Shown: positions 10,961 through 21,239 of the stretch, piece after piece
Layout of the letters: each line of letters opens with the position of its first letter
Numbering within the stretch: position 1 is the stretch's first letter
DNA from: Hormiphora californensis
Lineage: Eukaryota > Ctenophora > Tentaculata > Cydippida > Pleurobrachiidae
Length of the DNA: 64,000 bases
Assembly: GCA_020137815.1 (NCBI GenBank)
Contig: CM035350.1
Location: forward strand, 539,011 to 603,010
Reading direction: 5' to 3'
Notes under the pieces: model-generated
Told to the model about the DNA's origin: nothing
Databases searched by the model: none
What the model saw: only the letters and a program-made list of their open reading frames with translations
Translations under genes and position numbers: made by a program

Positions 10961-11430
10961 AGGCCCAATTATGTTAAATTAAGACATTTTCACACCTCTG
11001 AGTTCCATTATATGCTCATAATCGTATTCAGCGGTCAAAAACAGGTCATTATTCATGGCTGAGCCGTATAAATCGCATAATATCAAAGATACGGCTATGC
11101 GCACATCTAATTATCCAATTATTCAATTAACTAATTGAGATAGGAACTTTTCATGGGTGTCTACCCCCACTAATGCGAGGACGCTACACATTTTAATGTC
11201 CTTAAATTTGTCTCTACCCCTTTCCTAAGGAAAGTTACGTTTTTGGAATTAGGCTGAAAATACTGGTGCCGCGCCCACCCGGAAATGAGGGTGTTCCTCA
11301 CCTCCGATCGGCTGGAACTTATTTTTGGTTATTCACAAGACCCATTAGGGTCACTTAGTGAAGAAATTAGCTTGTAAAGAATTTTGCCACTAATTTGCCG
11401 TTTATTTGGCTATTTTGCCCTAACTAAATA

Positions 11431-11760
11431 TTGCAAAAGGTATGAGAGAGGCGAGGTGGTTTGGAAGCCAGTAGTGGGTTTTACGCAAAGGATACGCAAG
11501 AAAATACGCAAATTGCGTATCCCTTGCGTATTTTCTGCGTATTTCTTGCGTGTTCTTTGCGTAATCCTTGCGTAATCCCTGCGTAACCCTTGTGTGTTCC
11601 TTGCGTATTACTTGTGTATTACTTGCGTAATCCCTGCGTATCCCTCGTATTCTATGCGGAACCATAGCGTATTCCTTGCGTATTACTTGCGTAATCCTTG
11701 TGTATACCTTGCGTTTTCCTTGCGTAATCCTTGCGTATTCCTTACGATTTTTAGAAAATG
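11431..11760. repeat. 11-bp ACGCAAGGATT tandem-repeat element, inverted copy
   Basis: Begins with the A terminus (TTGCAAAAGGTATGAGAGAGG), continues with roughly 20 units of the antisense 11-mer (AATCCTTGCGT), and ends with the complement of the B terminus (TTTTTAGAAAATGG). It is the reverse of the copy at 26749-27112. Confidence 0.75.
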
Positions 11761-11761
11761 G

Positions 11762-11932
11762 ATACAATAATTCGTGAAATAATTGAAAAAATGATTACTG
11801 AAAATGCCCGATTTCTGGCCATTTTTTTAAACAAATAATTGGGTTTGGCCAGAATTTTGCACCGAACCGAACCACCGAAAAACACCGAATCACCGAACCG
11901 AATCGAATATTCGGTCGCTTCCTGATTTTCAG
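11762..11932. repeat. MITE-like repeat with CGAACCGAACC stretch, copy 1
   Basis: The reverse complement of 45502-45690: shared text includes GAAATAATTGAAAAAATGAT, a TGGCCATTTTTT box, runs of CCGAACCGAA and the terminal CGAATATTCGGTCGCTTCCTG. The two copies differ mainly in the number of CGGTT units. Confidence 0.65.
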
Positions 11933-12168
11933 GGACGCTCGATGGGAGGGGAAGGGCTTTGCCAATTAAATCGGGGTGCCCGGTGTATCTAATCAAATCT
12001 GCGCTGGAGATAGGATAACTCATAGAGACGGGCATAAACTAGTCAAAGTTGCCTGTTGCCCCGTAAAACCAAATTGCCCCAGTCTATCATTATCATACAT
12101 CATCCCAGTAAATCAGGGTTCGGGTTAATTGGGGGCCGGTAAATCAGAGTCCGACTTGAAAAACTAAC
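11933..12168. repeat. Degenerate pogo-like MITE fragments
   Basis: TTTCAGGGACGCTCGA..., TTAAATCGGGGTGCCCGGTGTA and GGTAAATCAGAGTCCGACTTG resemble pieces of the CGATTTAGGGG pogo-like elements at 18211 and 29199, but are too decayed to bound. Confidence 0.45.
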
Positions 12169-12251
12169 CTTGTTCTCTGTCACGTTTATCGCTTGGAAAG
12201 CAATGTAGATAATTTCTTTTTCATCTGATCCCATATATTGTCCTTGTACAC
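12169..12251 (-). CDS. Candidate internal exon of a minus-strand gene
   Basis: On the minus strand an acceptor (GTTTCTCCTCAG) lies just above 12251 and a donor (AACAAG|GTTAGT) just below 12169. Of the three frames only one is open throughout: after two leading bases it gives 27 codons, beginning VQGQYMGSDEKEIIYIAFQA and containing an NVT glycosylation-type site. It ends in phase 0. No partner exon was found on this strand nearby, and the plus-strand gene's exons b and c flank it. I do not recognise the protein. Confidence 0.45.
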
Positions 12252-12399
12252 CTGAGGAGAAACGCATTGGTAATAATACTTAAGTAATCACTTTCCGAAA
12301 TCTTTGAGGCGCTACAGTCGAACTGCAACGGCTGGCGGATTTGAATTATAGCAGACTCTAGGTCTAAAAGTATACTCTGAAATTACTATTACTCTATTA

Positions 12400-12666
12400 G
12401 GGGCGATTCAAAAAGGACGTCCAGGGGTAGGGGGAGGGGGGGGGAGGTAGCCGATTTCGGAAATCTCTGGAAAAGGGGGGAGGGGGGTTGACGCAATTCG
12501 GAATGTCCCAGGTTTTGAAGAAACATTTTACTGATTTACTAGATATAAGTGGACGAAACTCGGACAGGGGGAGGGAGGGTGTCTGGCAGACTCGGACAGG
12601 CCTGGACAGGGAGGGAGGGGGGTAAAAAATGACCAAAAATCACGGACGTCCTTTTTGAATCGCCCC
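12400..12666. mobile_element. Harbinger-like MITE with TTA duplication (GGGGCGATTC termini)
   Basis: The inverted termini GGGGCGATTCAAAAAGGACG and its complement are flanked by TTA (12397-12399 and 12667-12669). The interior is G-rich (runs at 12435-12445 and 12570-12620). Truncated relatives occur near 3880-4030 and 21497-21600. A TTA duplication plus G-rich terminal repeats fits PIF/Harbinger. Confidence 0.8.
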
Positions 12667-12924
12667 TTAGACTGTCAAAATGTGGAGACATAGACTTGGT
12701 AAACATTGAGCCGGGAGCCCGCTAGTATAATAGTCTGGGGATCAAAAATTAATTAATCCGGATTCTTTGCCGTAAAACCAAAGCTAACCCAAAACCTTAC
12801 TCTAAACCTAACCCTAGTAGTTAATCCTAGACTACCGTAGTCTGCAGCTCGGGCACGGACTCGTTAAGGGTTGCTCAGCGTGTACGAAAAATGAGCTGGT
12901 CATTAACAGCATAACAGTAACAGC

Positions 12925-13022
12925 TAGATAATTGGGTAAAGGCAAAAGCGTCAAAACACCGATAATGCCTTGGTGTAGGCATTATCGGTATTTTGACGCT
13001 TTTGCCTTTACCCAATTATCTA
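12925..13022. repeat. Near-perfect 98-bp hairpin
   Basis: TAGATAATTGGGTAAAGGCA and the following ~25 bases are repeated in reverse at 12978-13022 with an 8-base loop; only one mismatch is visible. The inner stem carries GGCATTATCGGT, which recurs at 13071 and 14247. Confidence 0.85.
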
Positions 13023-13059
13023 TACTGTGGAGATTGTTCTAACGTGATCCTGAGGGCAA

Positions 13060-14260
13060 TATGAGTATGACACCGATAATGCCTTCAATCGGTACCCGAT
13101 TAGACATGAGAGCAACTCTAATCGGTGTAAGCTCTCATGTCTCGTTCAATATGCTAATCGGTTGCCAGTCTCGGATACGTGATAGAGGCGGTTCATCTAA
13201 CGGCTTGTTGCAACGATTAGAGGAGATCTCATGTCTCATTCAGTATGCTAATCGGTTCGATATAGGTTTCGCTGCTTTCCTAGCAGGTACCTTACTTACT
13301 CTATATTCGCGAACCTAAAATTAAGAATATGGCCAAAAAATATTCTTAATTCTCTTATTCTTAATTTTAGAGTTCCTTATTTTTCTACAATCTTAATTTT
13401 GTGGGGACTTAATTTATATTAATTAGCAATAAAAATTTAAGGGAAAGTCAGAAAGATTAGTATTATACAACTTCTTCTACTCTGATAAGGGAAAGCGTAT
13501 CATGGAGAGTGGCTGGAGAGCAGCTGGCATCATTGATGCGTTGAAGAGTGCACGTAGTGACAGTGTTGTAAATGATTCGGTTGACCCCTTTGCTTCAATG
13601 GCAATTTGAAACAAGTATAGATATATTCTTCGCTAGAAAATTTATTCTTAATTTTGTTATTCTTAATTTTAGGAGCGATAATTTACGCCACAGTTCCTCC
13701 CAATCTGGTTTCTCTACCATGATGACCATTAATCTGCAAGAAACGACCGAGATGCGCCTACATCTACCTGCTAGGAAAGCGGCGAAACCTATTATTATTA
13801 ATATTTCCACGGAGAGAGAGAAAGAGAAAGTAAAATAAAGAAAGAGAGACAGACAGAGCGACACAGAGAGGGGGATAGGGTCATAGGGAAGGAAAGCAAT
13901 AGAACCCTTCCCCGAATCGTGTCTCATATATCGTCTAACACTTTTGATAGGCTTCCCCGAATCATGTTCTATATCTCGTATCGTCTCACACTGCTAATAA
14001 GCTTCCCCGAATCACATGGTTCATATCCCGTATTGTCTCCCACTGCTAATAAGGCGTCCCAGAATTGTATCACATGTCCATGTAAAGGCAAAACTGTCAA
14101 CATCTGGGGTAAACCGCAGTTTTGCCTTCGATATATTTATCGAAGGCAAAACTGCAGTTTATCCGAGGTGTTGACAGTTTTGCCTTGGGTCAGTTTTGCC
14201 TTTCCTTTGATTGTAATTAGGTAATTTAGAGTGAAGGCAAAACTGACCGAAGGCATTATC
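13060..14260. repeat. Composite of foldbacks with a possible pogo-type transposase tail
   Basis: TTTCGCTGCTTTCCTAGCAG (13268) is matched in reverse at 13768-13795, so the stretch between is inside a foldback. AATTCTTAATTTT motifs recur at 13320-13420 and 13640-13670. A second hairpin at 14084-14207 is built of AAGGCAAAACTG motifs. Between 13492 and 13611 the plus strand reads KRIMESGWRAAGIIDALKSA... and stops; this resembles the extreme C-terminus of pogo/Tigger transposases, but it is short and no catalytic part remains. Confidence 0.45.
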
Positions 14261-14847
14261 GTACGTAATCATTCAGTGGCCTCTGGTGTCCTCTGGGGGC
14301 GTTTCATGGGACTCTAGAGAACTCAAGTCGCTTCGTGGAGCCTTGTATGATTATCTTGGGTCTCAAGAGCCCTTTCTGGGATTCTAAGGGACTTTATTCG
14401 ACTCTAGTGGTCTCGTCACTCGTGGAGCCTTCTAGGGGCCTTTAGGTGACTTTAGTGGCTCCTTTAGGGTCTTTAGGGGTCTCCAGAGGGTTTCTGGCAT
14501 CATTTTATATGGCCCCAATTTACAGGGCGCCAAAAATTAGCGCCAAAAATTAGCGCTAAAAATTGGTACCAGAACCAATATCTATGACCATGTGGCGATT
14601 GAGTTTTTTTTCAAATTTCAAAAATTGGCGCCACGTCCTGAGATTAGCACCACGCCCTGCCGCCGGTTCCTCCTAAGATAACGACTTGATCTTGGTTGCG
14701 TTGGATTGGTCTTTAAATTAAAGACCTTTCCAACGCTACCAAAACGATTTCTGTATCTCATCAGGATCCAGAGATATGACAGTATCAATTCTCAAATTGC
14801 ACCACTCGTTTATCAGTAGACCCCCTATTTCGTTATTATGTTCTAAC
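14261..14847. other. Sequence without a recognised gene
   Basis: 14270-14510 holds imprecise GGGACTCTAG/GGCCTTTAG repetitions. 14525-14570 holds three copies of GCGC(C/T)AAAAATTA. Nothing coding is supported. Confidence 0.4.
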
Positions 14848-15413
14848 GGGGGGTAATCATGGTGACAAATGGTGACATATGGTGACAAATGGTGATGGTG
14901 ATACGACCAAAATTTTGAGATGAGTCACCATTTGTCACCATTCTCTCTGGAGCTTCCTACACGCATAATATGATGTTATGGGACATAATATGATGTTATG
15001 GGACACTGGGGGACACTTCTACCAAGTTTCAAGTCGATTGGATGTAATTAAGGGGTCACAGGTGGTTAATTGCGCTTTTATGTGTTGTGCGAGGGAGGTA
15101 CACCCTCAACGTGACTTTCAGGAAGTTTTAGCGGTCCAAAACACTACTACCCGATCCGGAATGGCCATGTTAACAACTTATCAACAAATATATCGGTCTA
15201 AAGAAATTAAAAAATTTTATCAAATTTCTTTAAAAATTTTAAAGAAATTCTGCCGAAATCCGCATATTTCGTCAAAAAATGGAGACAAATGGAGAAAAAT
15301 GGTGACAAATGGAGATAAATGGTGACAAATGGTGATGGTGACATACCCTAAATGGTCAGATGAGTCACCATTTGTCACCATTTGTTACCATTTGTCACCA
15401 TGATAACCCCCCC
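14848..15413. mobile_element. hAT-like MITE with ATGGTGACAA subterminal repeats
   Basis: The termini GGGGGGTAATCATGGTGACA and the complementary CCATGATAACCCCCCC are flanked by a perfect 8-bp duplication GTTCTAAC (14840-14847 and 15414-15421). The motif ATGGTGACAA recurs 4-6 times near each end. An 8-bp duplication and multiple subterminal motifs are typical of hAT elements. No transposase is present. Confidence 0.8.
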
Positions 15414-16360
15414 GTTCTAACCCTTCTTTGCATTTGTAAAGAAGGGTTATGTGTTTTTGTACACTTTTGGTCACGTGATCAGCTTGTGTACGTTATCAGT
15501 TATCACTGATCAGCTCTCTCTGTCTCACTCGGTAGGCGGACTCTAGTGCTACACTCTAAGTCTACAGGGTGTCCCACTGTCTTTGCGTGACCTGCGATTT
15601 TGGATTATGACCGGGCTCCATTTAATTAATCAAAACTCATCAAAAAATAGGTCAAAATGGTTCTAACAATAACCAGTGTTCTAGAGAATTGTCACTTGTC
15701 AGGCGAACACTTTGGTTGCAAGATTGACGTTCCAAGTCTTACCAATCGTCAGATATACATATCGTCGTAAAGTCAAAAATACGTGTTCATGAAATCCGAC
15801 CGGGGTTCACGTTTTGAAAAATTCACAAATGCAAAGTTGCTCGGATCACATTGCATCCCACATAAGAGTTGTAGGAAATTGTCTGGCGGTCATTTTGGTA
15901 CCCGGCATTTTGTCCTAGCTCAGTATTTAGAGTGTCTTATGACTGTCTAAAGACGAAATTCGACCAACATTTTTGAGGGGATCACATGTCATCAACAAAT
16001 GGGTAAAATGATTTGAAATTTATAAGAGCTTGATTGGAATCGTCTAATGTTCATTTTGACACCATCATTTTTTCTTAGCTCTACGTTTTAGTTGCGTTAT
16101 GACTGTATGAACATAGAGATTTTTCTATGCTGAGTCTTAGTTGGTATCGGCTCACAACCCCTAATTAGGTGACTTGGTGTCATGTGTAATCCCCTGATAA
16201 TTATCACATATCGTCTCAATTTCATCTAGACACTTGACAGGGTTGTTATGACGATTTGGCAAGGCCCCTAATGTGCAATGTGTAGGACACGCAAGTGGTC
16301 TATCCCAACCCTATCATACACTGAGTCTCAGTTCTTCTTAGTTGTTAGTACAATCTATCT

Positions 16361-16390
16361 CTCTCTCTTATATCTCTCTCTCTCTCTCTA

Positions 16391-16467
<77 letters not shown>
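16361..16467. repeat. (CT)n microsatellite
   Basis: More than 100 bases of CT dinucleotide with few interruptions. Confidence 0.9.
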
Positions 16468-16470
<3 letters not shown>

Positions 16471-16656
16471 CCTCTTCAGTCTCCTCAGTTGATGACACAA
16501 TCTTTCTCTAAGTTGTTAGTACAATCTCTCTCTCTCTATTGCCTCTTTTTTTTCTTTTTTTTGAGACCTCCCTGTGCTAAATCTCTATTGCCTCTTCTCT
16601 CGGGCCTATCACTATATTGCTACTGCTCCTATAGTCCCCAACCCTCCCTTGTATTG

Positions 16657-16769
16657 CAAGACCCAGTATGGACAGAGGATCGTGACACCTTCAGACCGGG
16701 GGATCATGATAGAACACGAGGCACACTACGTCAATCATCCAAACCACTCTCGCAGCTCTATCTTCCATG
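16657..16769 (+). other. Exon-like segment inside a transposon (possible captured exon)
   Basis: A pyrimidine-rich acceptor-like stretch (CCTCCCTTGTATTGCAAG) precedes an open frame (TQYGQRIVTPSDRGIMIEHE, then AHYVNHPNHSRSSIFHG) that ends at a donor-like CATG|GTAAAC. The composition looks like a real protein exon, yet it lies in the middle of the TA-flanked foldback. Either the element carries a captured host fragment or the resemblance is fortuitous. I do not recognise the protein. Confidence 0.35.
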
Positions 16770-18210
16770 GTAAACAACACGCCGCATCTCTTCTGTTTGT
16801 TATCTTTTTTAAGCTAGATATACATATGTTCGCCTTCTTTGTGTTATCTTTTCTCAGCTAGATATATGTAAGCCCTTCACCCTTTGTCCCATCTATAATG
16901 TTCTACCGACAGTACAACATTAATTGTTGTTGTACGAGGGTAGCTTGGTGGCGCAGTCACACCTCTAGGCTCTAGGGCCACGCACGGGAGTTGTAGGGGT
17001 GACTGCGTCACGAAGAGGGTAGCATAATCATGATAATTTGCCAGTCCGGGACAGTCCCAATTTTAGCAGTGCATGTATTGGGGACCCCAGTGACTGAGAT
17101 GTTATTCAAGTAGCAATGAGCTTTATAACTATGCAAAAAGAAATGCGATACGTGAGACAACTTTTGGAAAAATCCCAGTTCTGACAGTCAATAAGACACT
17201 GTAAACATTGAGCTAGGACAAAAACCAGGGTACCAAAATGACCGCCAGACAATTTCCTACAACTCTTATAATATGAGGGATGCAATGTGATCCGAGCAAC
17301 TTTGCATTTGTGAATTTTTCAAAACGTGAACCCCGGTCGGATTTCATGAACACGTATTTTTGACTTTAAGACGATATATCTGACGATTGGTAAGACATGG
17401 AACGTCAATCTTGCAACCAAAGTGTTCACCTGACAATTCTCTAGAACACTGGTTATTGTTAGAACCATTTGACCTATTTTTCGATGAGTTTTGATTAATT
17501 TAATGGAGCCCGGTCTTGACCCGAAATCGCAGGTCACGCAAAGACAGTGGGACACCCTGTACAGTGGACTCTATATCTAAATTTAGATTTAGATAAAGAG
17601 TCCAAATAAATCTAAACTCTAGGAGGACTCTATGTCTAAAAAGTCTACACAGGGCGGACTCTTTATCTAAAAAGTCTACAAAGGGCAGGCTCTATATCTA
17701 CATAAATCTACATAAATCTACATTAGACATAGAGTCCGCCATTCTCAGCGAATTCGAGATTTCGGCCGTCAGGCCGGAAACGAGAGTTTGCTGTACCTCT
17801 ATACTAATTTAGAAGTGTTAGGGCCATTATTTGGGGTCGAGGCTAGGGTTAGGGTGATGGTTAGGGATAGGTTTTGGGTCCAATGGACTCACCTTCTCCC
17901 CAGGATTGCTAACTCCTTCAAACCCCGTCCTGCTGGCATCTCCATCAAACCTAGATCTCCCAAACCTGTTTCCTAATTCTCTTCAGCTCGGATCACTTCT
18001 TCTCCCTTCCCGTGGATCACCTCCCCCATCCCCTCCTCTCGGATCGCATCTTCCTTCTCGGATCTCATCCCTTCCTCTCTCTCCTCCCCTCCCCGGATCC
18101 CATATATCCTCTTCTCCACTACATAAACACTTTCATTTCCATTGTTGTTATAGCTGAAGACGTCTGACATAGATCAGTCGAAAGCTCCTGTTCTTAATTG
18201 AATACTAGTA

Positions 18211-18387
18211 CAGTCGGACCCCGATTTAGGGCCCCCCGATTTAGTGGCACCCCGATTTAGGGACAGGATTTTTTTCCCCCGATATAGGAAATTAACCTTA
18301 TTTGACCCCGATTTAGTGGACACCCCGATTTAGTGGACAAGAGCCTTTCCCCCGAGGGTGTCCCTAAATCGGGGTCCGACGCGACTG
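18211..18387. mobile_element. pogo-like MITE, copy 1 (CAGTCGGACCCCGATTTA)
   Basis: The termini CAGTCGGACC...GGTCCGACGCGACTG are flanked by TA. The interior repeats CCCCGATTTAGTGG. It is almost identical to copies at 21695 and 22031, but carries five extra bases (GCGAC) at the right end. CAGTC-type termini with TA duplication are typical of pogo/Tigger non-autonomous elements. Confidence 0.88.
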
Positions 18388-18639
18388 TACTGCAAAATCG
18401 TTGTTTCTCTTTAATAGAGTCCGGGTTGGGGATTTGGCGCCAAAATGTACCAGGGGACTCTATGTCTAAAAAGTCTACACAGGGCGGACTCTATGTCTTA
18501 AAAGTCTACACAGGGCGGGCTCTTTATCTAAAATTTTTTCAAAGTATAACTGTAGATAAAGAGTCCGCTTTTAGATATAGAGTCCGCCTTGAATTTAGAT
18601 AAAGAGTCCGTTAGCACTAGACTCTAGAGTCCGCCTACC

Positions 18640-18819
18640 GTCCACTCAAAGTGAGAGACAGTAATTAGAGTGCATGGGAGAGCGCAGTATACCCTTTTCA
18701 GCACTCATCACACGCACTTCAGCTCCCACGATGCAGTACACGGAATAGGTCTGTATACAAATAAGATAGAATCTGTTTCGCGGGCGGGGCGCACGAAACA
18801 GAGTCTAGCTAGGCAACTA
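18640..18819. other. Unique spacer
   Basis: Short unique sequence between two transposons; nothing coding is seen. Confidence 0.4.
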
Positions 18820-19221
18820 AAGTGTAAGCGAAACTAAAACGAACCCCCTGCGCAGCTCAAATTGAACGTTTTTGGTCACAACTCCGTCAATTCTTGACCA
18901 AATCGCATAAATTTGGGCTCGTTGGAAAGCCCTGAATGTCCTCTTGCCAATGAATTCAAGTTTGTGTAATTTGGTTAAGAATTGCGTAGTTATGACCCAA
19001 AACGTGCCAAACAGTGCTGAAAAAGTACATTGGGTGATTTTAGGTCATAACTCGGTCAATTCTTGACCAAATAACACGAACTTGGATTCATTGGCAAGAG
19101 GACATTCAGGGCTTTCCAACGAGCTCAAATCTATGCGATTTGATCAAGAATTGACGGAGTTATAACCAAAAACGTTCAATTTGAGCCGCGCAGGGGGTTC
19201 GTTTTAGTTTCGCTTACACTT
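18820..19221. mobile_element. 402-bp palindromic element with TA duplication
   Basis: AAGTGTAAGCGAAACTAAAA at the left is matched in reverse at the right, and the inverted repeat continues through most of the element (ACTCCGTCAATTCTTGACCA pairs with TTGATCAAGAATTGACGGAG). TA on both sides (18818-18819, 19222-19223). No coding capacity. Confidence 0.8.
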
Positions 19222-19689
19222 TATTTCGCATATAAATTTCTAGACGACAAAAAGTCCTGAAAAAATGCTTAAAATTAATGATAAATCAAAAAAATACGAT
19301 AGAAGAAAAGTTTTAGGTATCTTGTCAACTTTTAACGGCGAGCCATGCAACGAGCTCAATTTTCCTACACGATGGGTTCATTACGCGATGTGGTACAGCC
19401 CTTAACGAGCTCATCAACCATTTCCAAAAGGCGTGTGCAGCTTCGTGACCATTTTTAGCTCCTTTTCCAGCTGTTTTGAGATTGAGTTGATCAACGACAA
19501 AAACGGGTCCGTTATGGGCTTATTTGACCAACTAAGCTCTTCACGTACGTTCGTACAGCCGATTACGAGCGCCCTCGAGCACACGGCTCGGGGACGGACT
19601 CGTTAAGGGATGCACCACATCGTGTAATGAACTCAGCGTGTAGGAAAAATGAGCTCGTTGCGCGGCTCAACATTCTCATAAAACGCCGT
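19222..19689. other. Sequence without a recognised gene
   Basis: Contains scattered ACGAGCTC motifs (19350, 19405, 19650) and the phrase GGACTCGTTAAGGG that also appears near 12858. No gene is supported. Confidence 0.35.
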
Positions 19690-20430
19690 TAAAAGGCCTA
19701 AAAACCCAAATTTTATTTAATTATTTTGAACACTACATCGTAACAAGCATGCTATTGGAGTCCCAAAAAACATAGGTACACGCCCCACACGCCCAATGTG
19801 AGCCCCTCAAGTTGGGGCCAGTTGGGGTCCCCTTGTAAATGCGCTTGTACTCCTTGAAATGCTAACAATATGATCCTCTCTGAAATTTGAAGTTTGGGTA
19901 AAACGTAGCTTTGTGTTTCAGGTGAGTACCTACATAATCTTTCTTGTCTCTGTATTCTGGTAATTTTTCTCCTAGCTTTGATAAGCTTAAATAATAATTG
20001 ATGAGAAAGATTATGAAATCTAATAAAACACAAGGATAGTTTATATCCTAAATTTTATATTTGAGAGAGGATCATATTGTTAGCATTTCAAGAAGTACAA
20101 GCGCGTTTACAAGGGGACCCCAAATGGGCCCCAACTTGAGGGGCTCCCTCTGGGCTCACCTGAGGCCCGTGTGGCGTGTACCTATGTTTTTTGGGACTCC
20201 AATAGCATGCTTACTACTACTACTACTACTCAGAGTGCCTGGGCTTGCCTACGGCAAGCCCACAGGGACTATCGCAAAGCGATATCGCCGGCACTAGAGA
20301 AGAGTCCCCCCTTCCCCTCCCTTCGCATGGAACTACCATCTGGCAGGTTCACAATATAGCATGCTTGTTACGATGTAGTGTTCAAAAAAATTAAATAAAA
20401 TTTGGGTTTTTAGGCCCTTTAACATGGTTT
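19690..20430. repeat. Long inverted repeat interrupted by a 158-bp retroposed insert
   Basis: TTTAATTATTTTGAACACTA to GATCCTCTC (about 19715-19880) recurs in reverse at 20055-20400. The right arm is split at about 20205-20362 by a segment starting (ACT)n and flanked on both sides by ATAGCATGCTT. The 11-base duplication and trinucleotide tail suggest a SINE- or LINE-tail insertion read from the minus strand. The inserted segment contains GGGCTTGCCTACGGCAAGCCC-type stems. Confidence 0.65.
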
Positions 20431-20987
20431 TGAAATTTTGGAGTTGGAACTCCAGACTTGCACGTGCAAGCTTCAAACACAAGTTATAAGCATGAGACCT
20501 TCACCAACTTGTTTGTTTGATCCAAGAAAGGTCCCATGCTTCTAAATTGTGTTTGAAGTTTGCACGTGCATGTACGTTCCTAGTTATCAATGCATATTCA
20601 TAGCATTTCAAACACAACATTGGGTCGTCTTTTCAACAAACTTTTAGTTGGATACCAAGGAATGTTACACACAATTTGTTTAGAAATTATTTTAACTTTC
20701 GTTTTCGTGCACCTCTCACTTTAATCATACTATTATTAAAGCAAATAGGGAAATGATGTGTCCCGTTTTTTTAACCAAATATGGCAAAAAGTGTTCCTAT
20801 TTCCTGGAAATGGCCTTTTGCACGTGTTGTCCCTAGAGGGACCCTGGCAACCTGCCAGCTTGAGCCTTAAACTGCACGTGCATCCTTGATTCATCTCTCT
20901 GCCGTTTGTGTGATGGATCGTTTACTCGATTTGATCTGTTCACCACGATTCGTGAACATGACTACTCAACTTCAACACAATCGCCAG
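20431..20987. other. Unique sequence with a foldback at 20455-20585
   Basis: GACTTGCACGTGCAAGCTTC and TTTGCACGTGCATG frame an imperfect inverted repeat. The phrase CTTAACATGGTTTTGAAATT to CCAGACTT (20416-20458) also occurs at 24702-24743. No gene is seen until the exon at 20988. Confidence 0.45.
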
Positions 20988-21061
20988 CGAGTTTGGAGGA
21001 GCCATATGTCGCAAACTGGCGCTGACCCCTATAGACTACGTGATAGAACCCTACAAAAGAG
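20988..21061 (+). CDS. Internal exon of an unrecognised plus-strand gene (exon c)
   Basis: The acceptor CAATCGCCAG precedes 20988; the donor AAAAGAG|GTGATT follows 21061. The single leading base completes the AG left by exon b to give serine. The exon then reads 24 codons (EFGGAICRKLALTPIDYVIE, then PYKR) and leaves one G for the next exon. The agreement of phase with exons on both sides, 11 kb and 129 bases away, is the main evidence. The acceptor's pyrimidine tract is weak. Family not recognised. Confidence 0.65.
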
Positions 21062-21190
21062 GTGATTATTATTCAAAAAATGTTGTCAACACACGTAATA
21101 ACAAAGTATCAATGGCACTAATAAGAAATGACAGTAATACGTGAAAGTATTTTGCAAATGACAAATGTGCTCCTTCATAAAATACTTCAG

Positions 21191-21239
21191 GACTTGGCAA
21201 AAGAGGACCCGTGGTTTTTCTGTCGAAAGAATCCCTGTG
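21191..21239 (+). CDS. Internal exon of an unrecognised plus-strand gene (exon d)
   Basis: The acceptor AAATACTTCAG precedes 21191; the donor CTGTG|GTAAAT follows 21239. Joined to exon c across a 129-base intron, the first codon becomes GGA and the exon reads GLGKRGPVVFLSKESL with two bases left over. Read in the other phases it gives stops or a less convincing peptide. The next exon was not found with certainty; the open exon at 25757 starts in phase 0 and cannot follow directly. Confidence 0.65.

Larger units (their letters stand above)
6081..11430. mobile_element. Large foldback with ~480-bp inverted arms, containing nested elements and a gap
   Basis: The left arm (6081-6560, beginning TTAGTTAGGGCAAGATAGCC) is matched in reverse by 10960-11430 (ending GCCCTAACTAA) almost base for base. 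Between the arms lie the assembly gap, MULE-like elements, a unique exon (9882-9997) and inverted TAGATACCCCTCAGAC arrays. Because a host-type exon lies between the arms, the span may be two related insertions in opposite orientation rather than one element. It is interrupted in ways I cannot resolve. Confidence 0.5.
15565..17559. mobile_element. TA-flanked mariner-like foldback, nested in family A
   Basis: The ends CAGGGTGTCCCACTGTCTTT and its complement are flanked by TA on each side (15563-15564, 17560-17561). The inverted repeats run for about 320 bp (to ~15900 and from ~17230). The copy of the host element at 50470 has the uninterrupted site (GTCTACAGTGG at 50499-50509) with a single TA, which proves insertion at TA. 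The 1,995-bp element has no Tc1/mariner transposase. Its centre holds a CT microsatellite and an exon-like segment (16657-16769). Confidence 0.9.
15531..18639. mobile_element. Mutator-like family A, copy 2, split by later insertions
   Basis: Begins GGTAGGCGGACTCTAGTGCT and ends TAGCACTAGACTCTAGAGTCCGCCTACC-like (read in two pieces, as the end carries a 7-bp repeat). The flanks GTCTCACTC (left) and GTCCACTC (right) look like a 9-bp duplication that lost one base. Once the TA-flanked element (15565-17559), a ~320-bp unrelated stretch (17884-18208) and the pogo-like MITE (18211-18387) are removed, the rest aligns with copy 4 at 50470-51044. TTAGGG runs occur at 17840-17870. Confidence 0.8.

Noticed and set aside
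16930-17020. tRNA- or snRNA-like fold with GGTAGCTTGGTGGCGCAGTC
   Set aside because: Folds mainly as a simple imperfect hairpin (GCGCAGTCAC against GTGACTGCG); no cloverleaf, and it lies inside a transposon.
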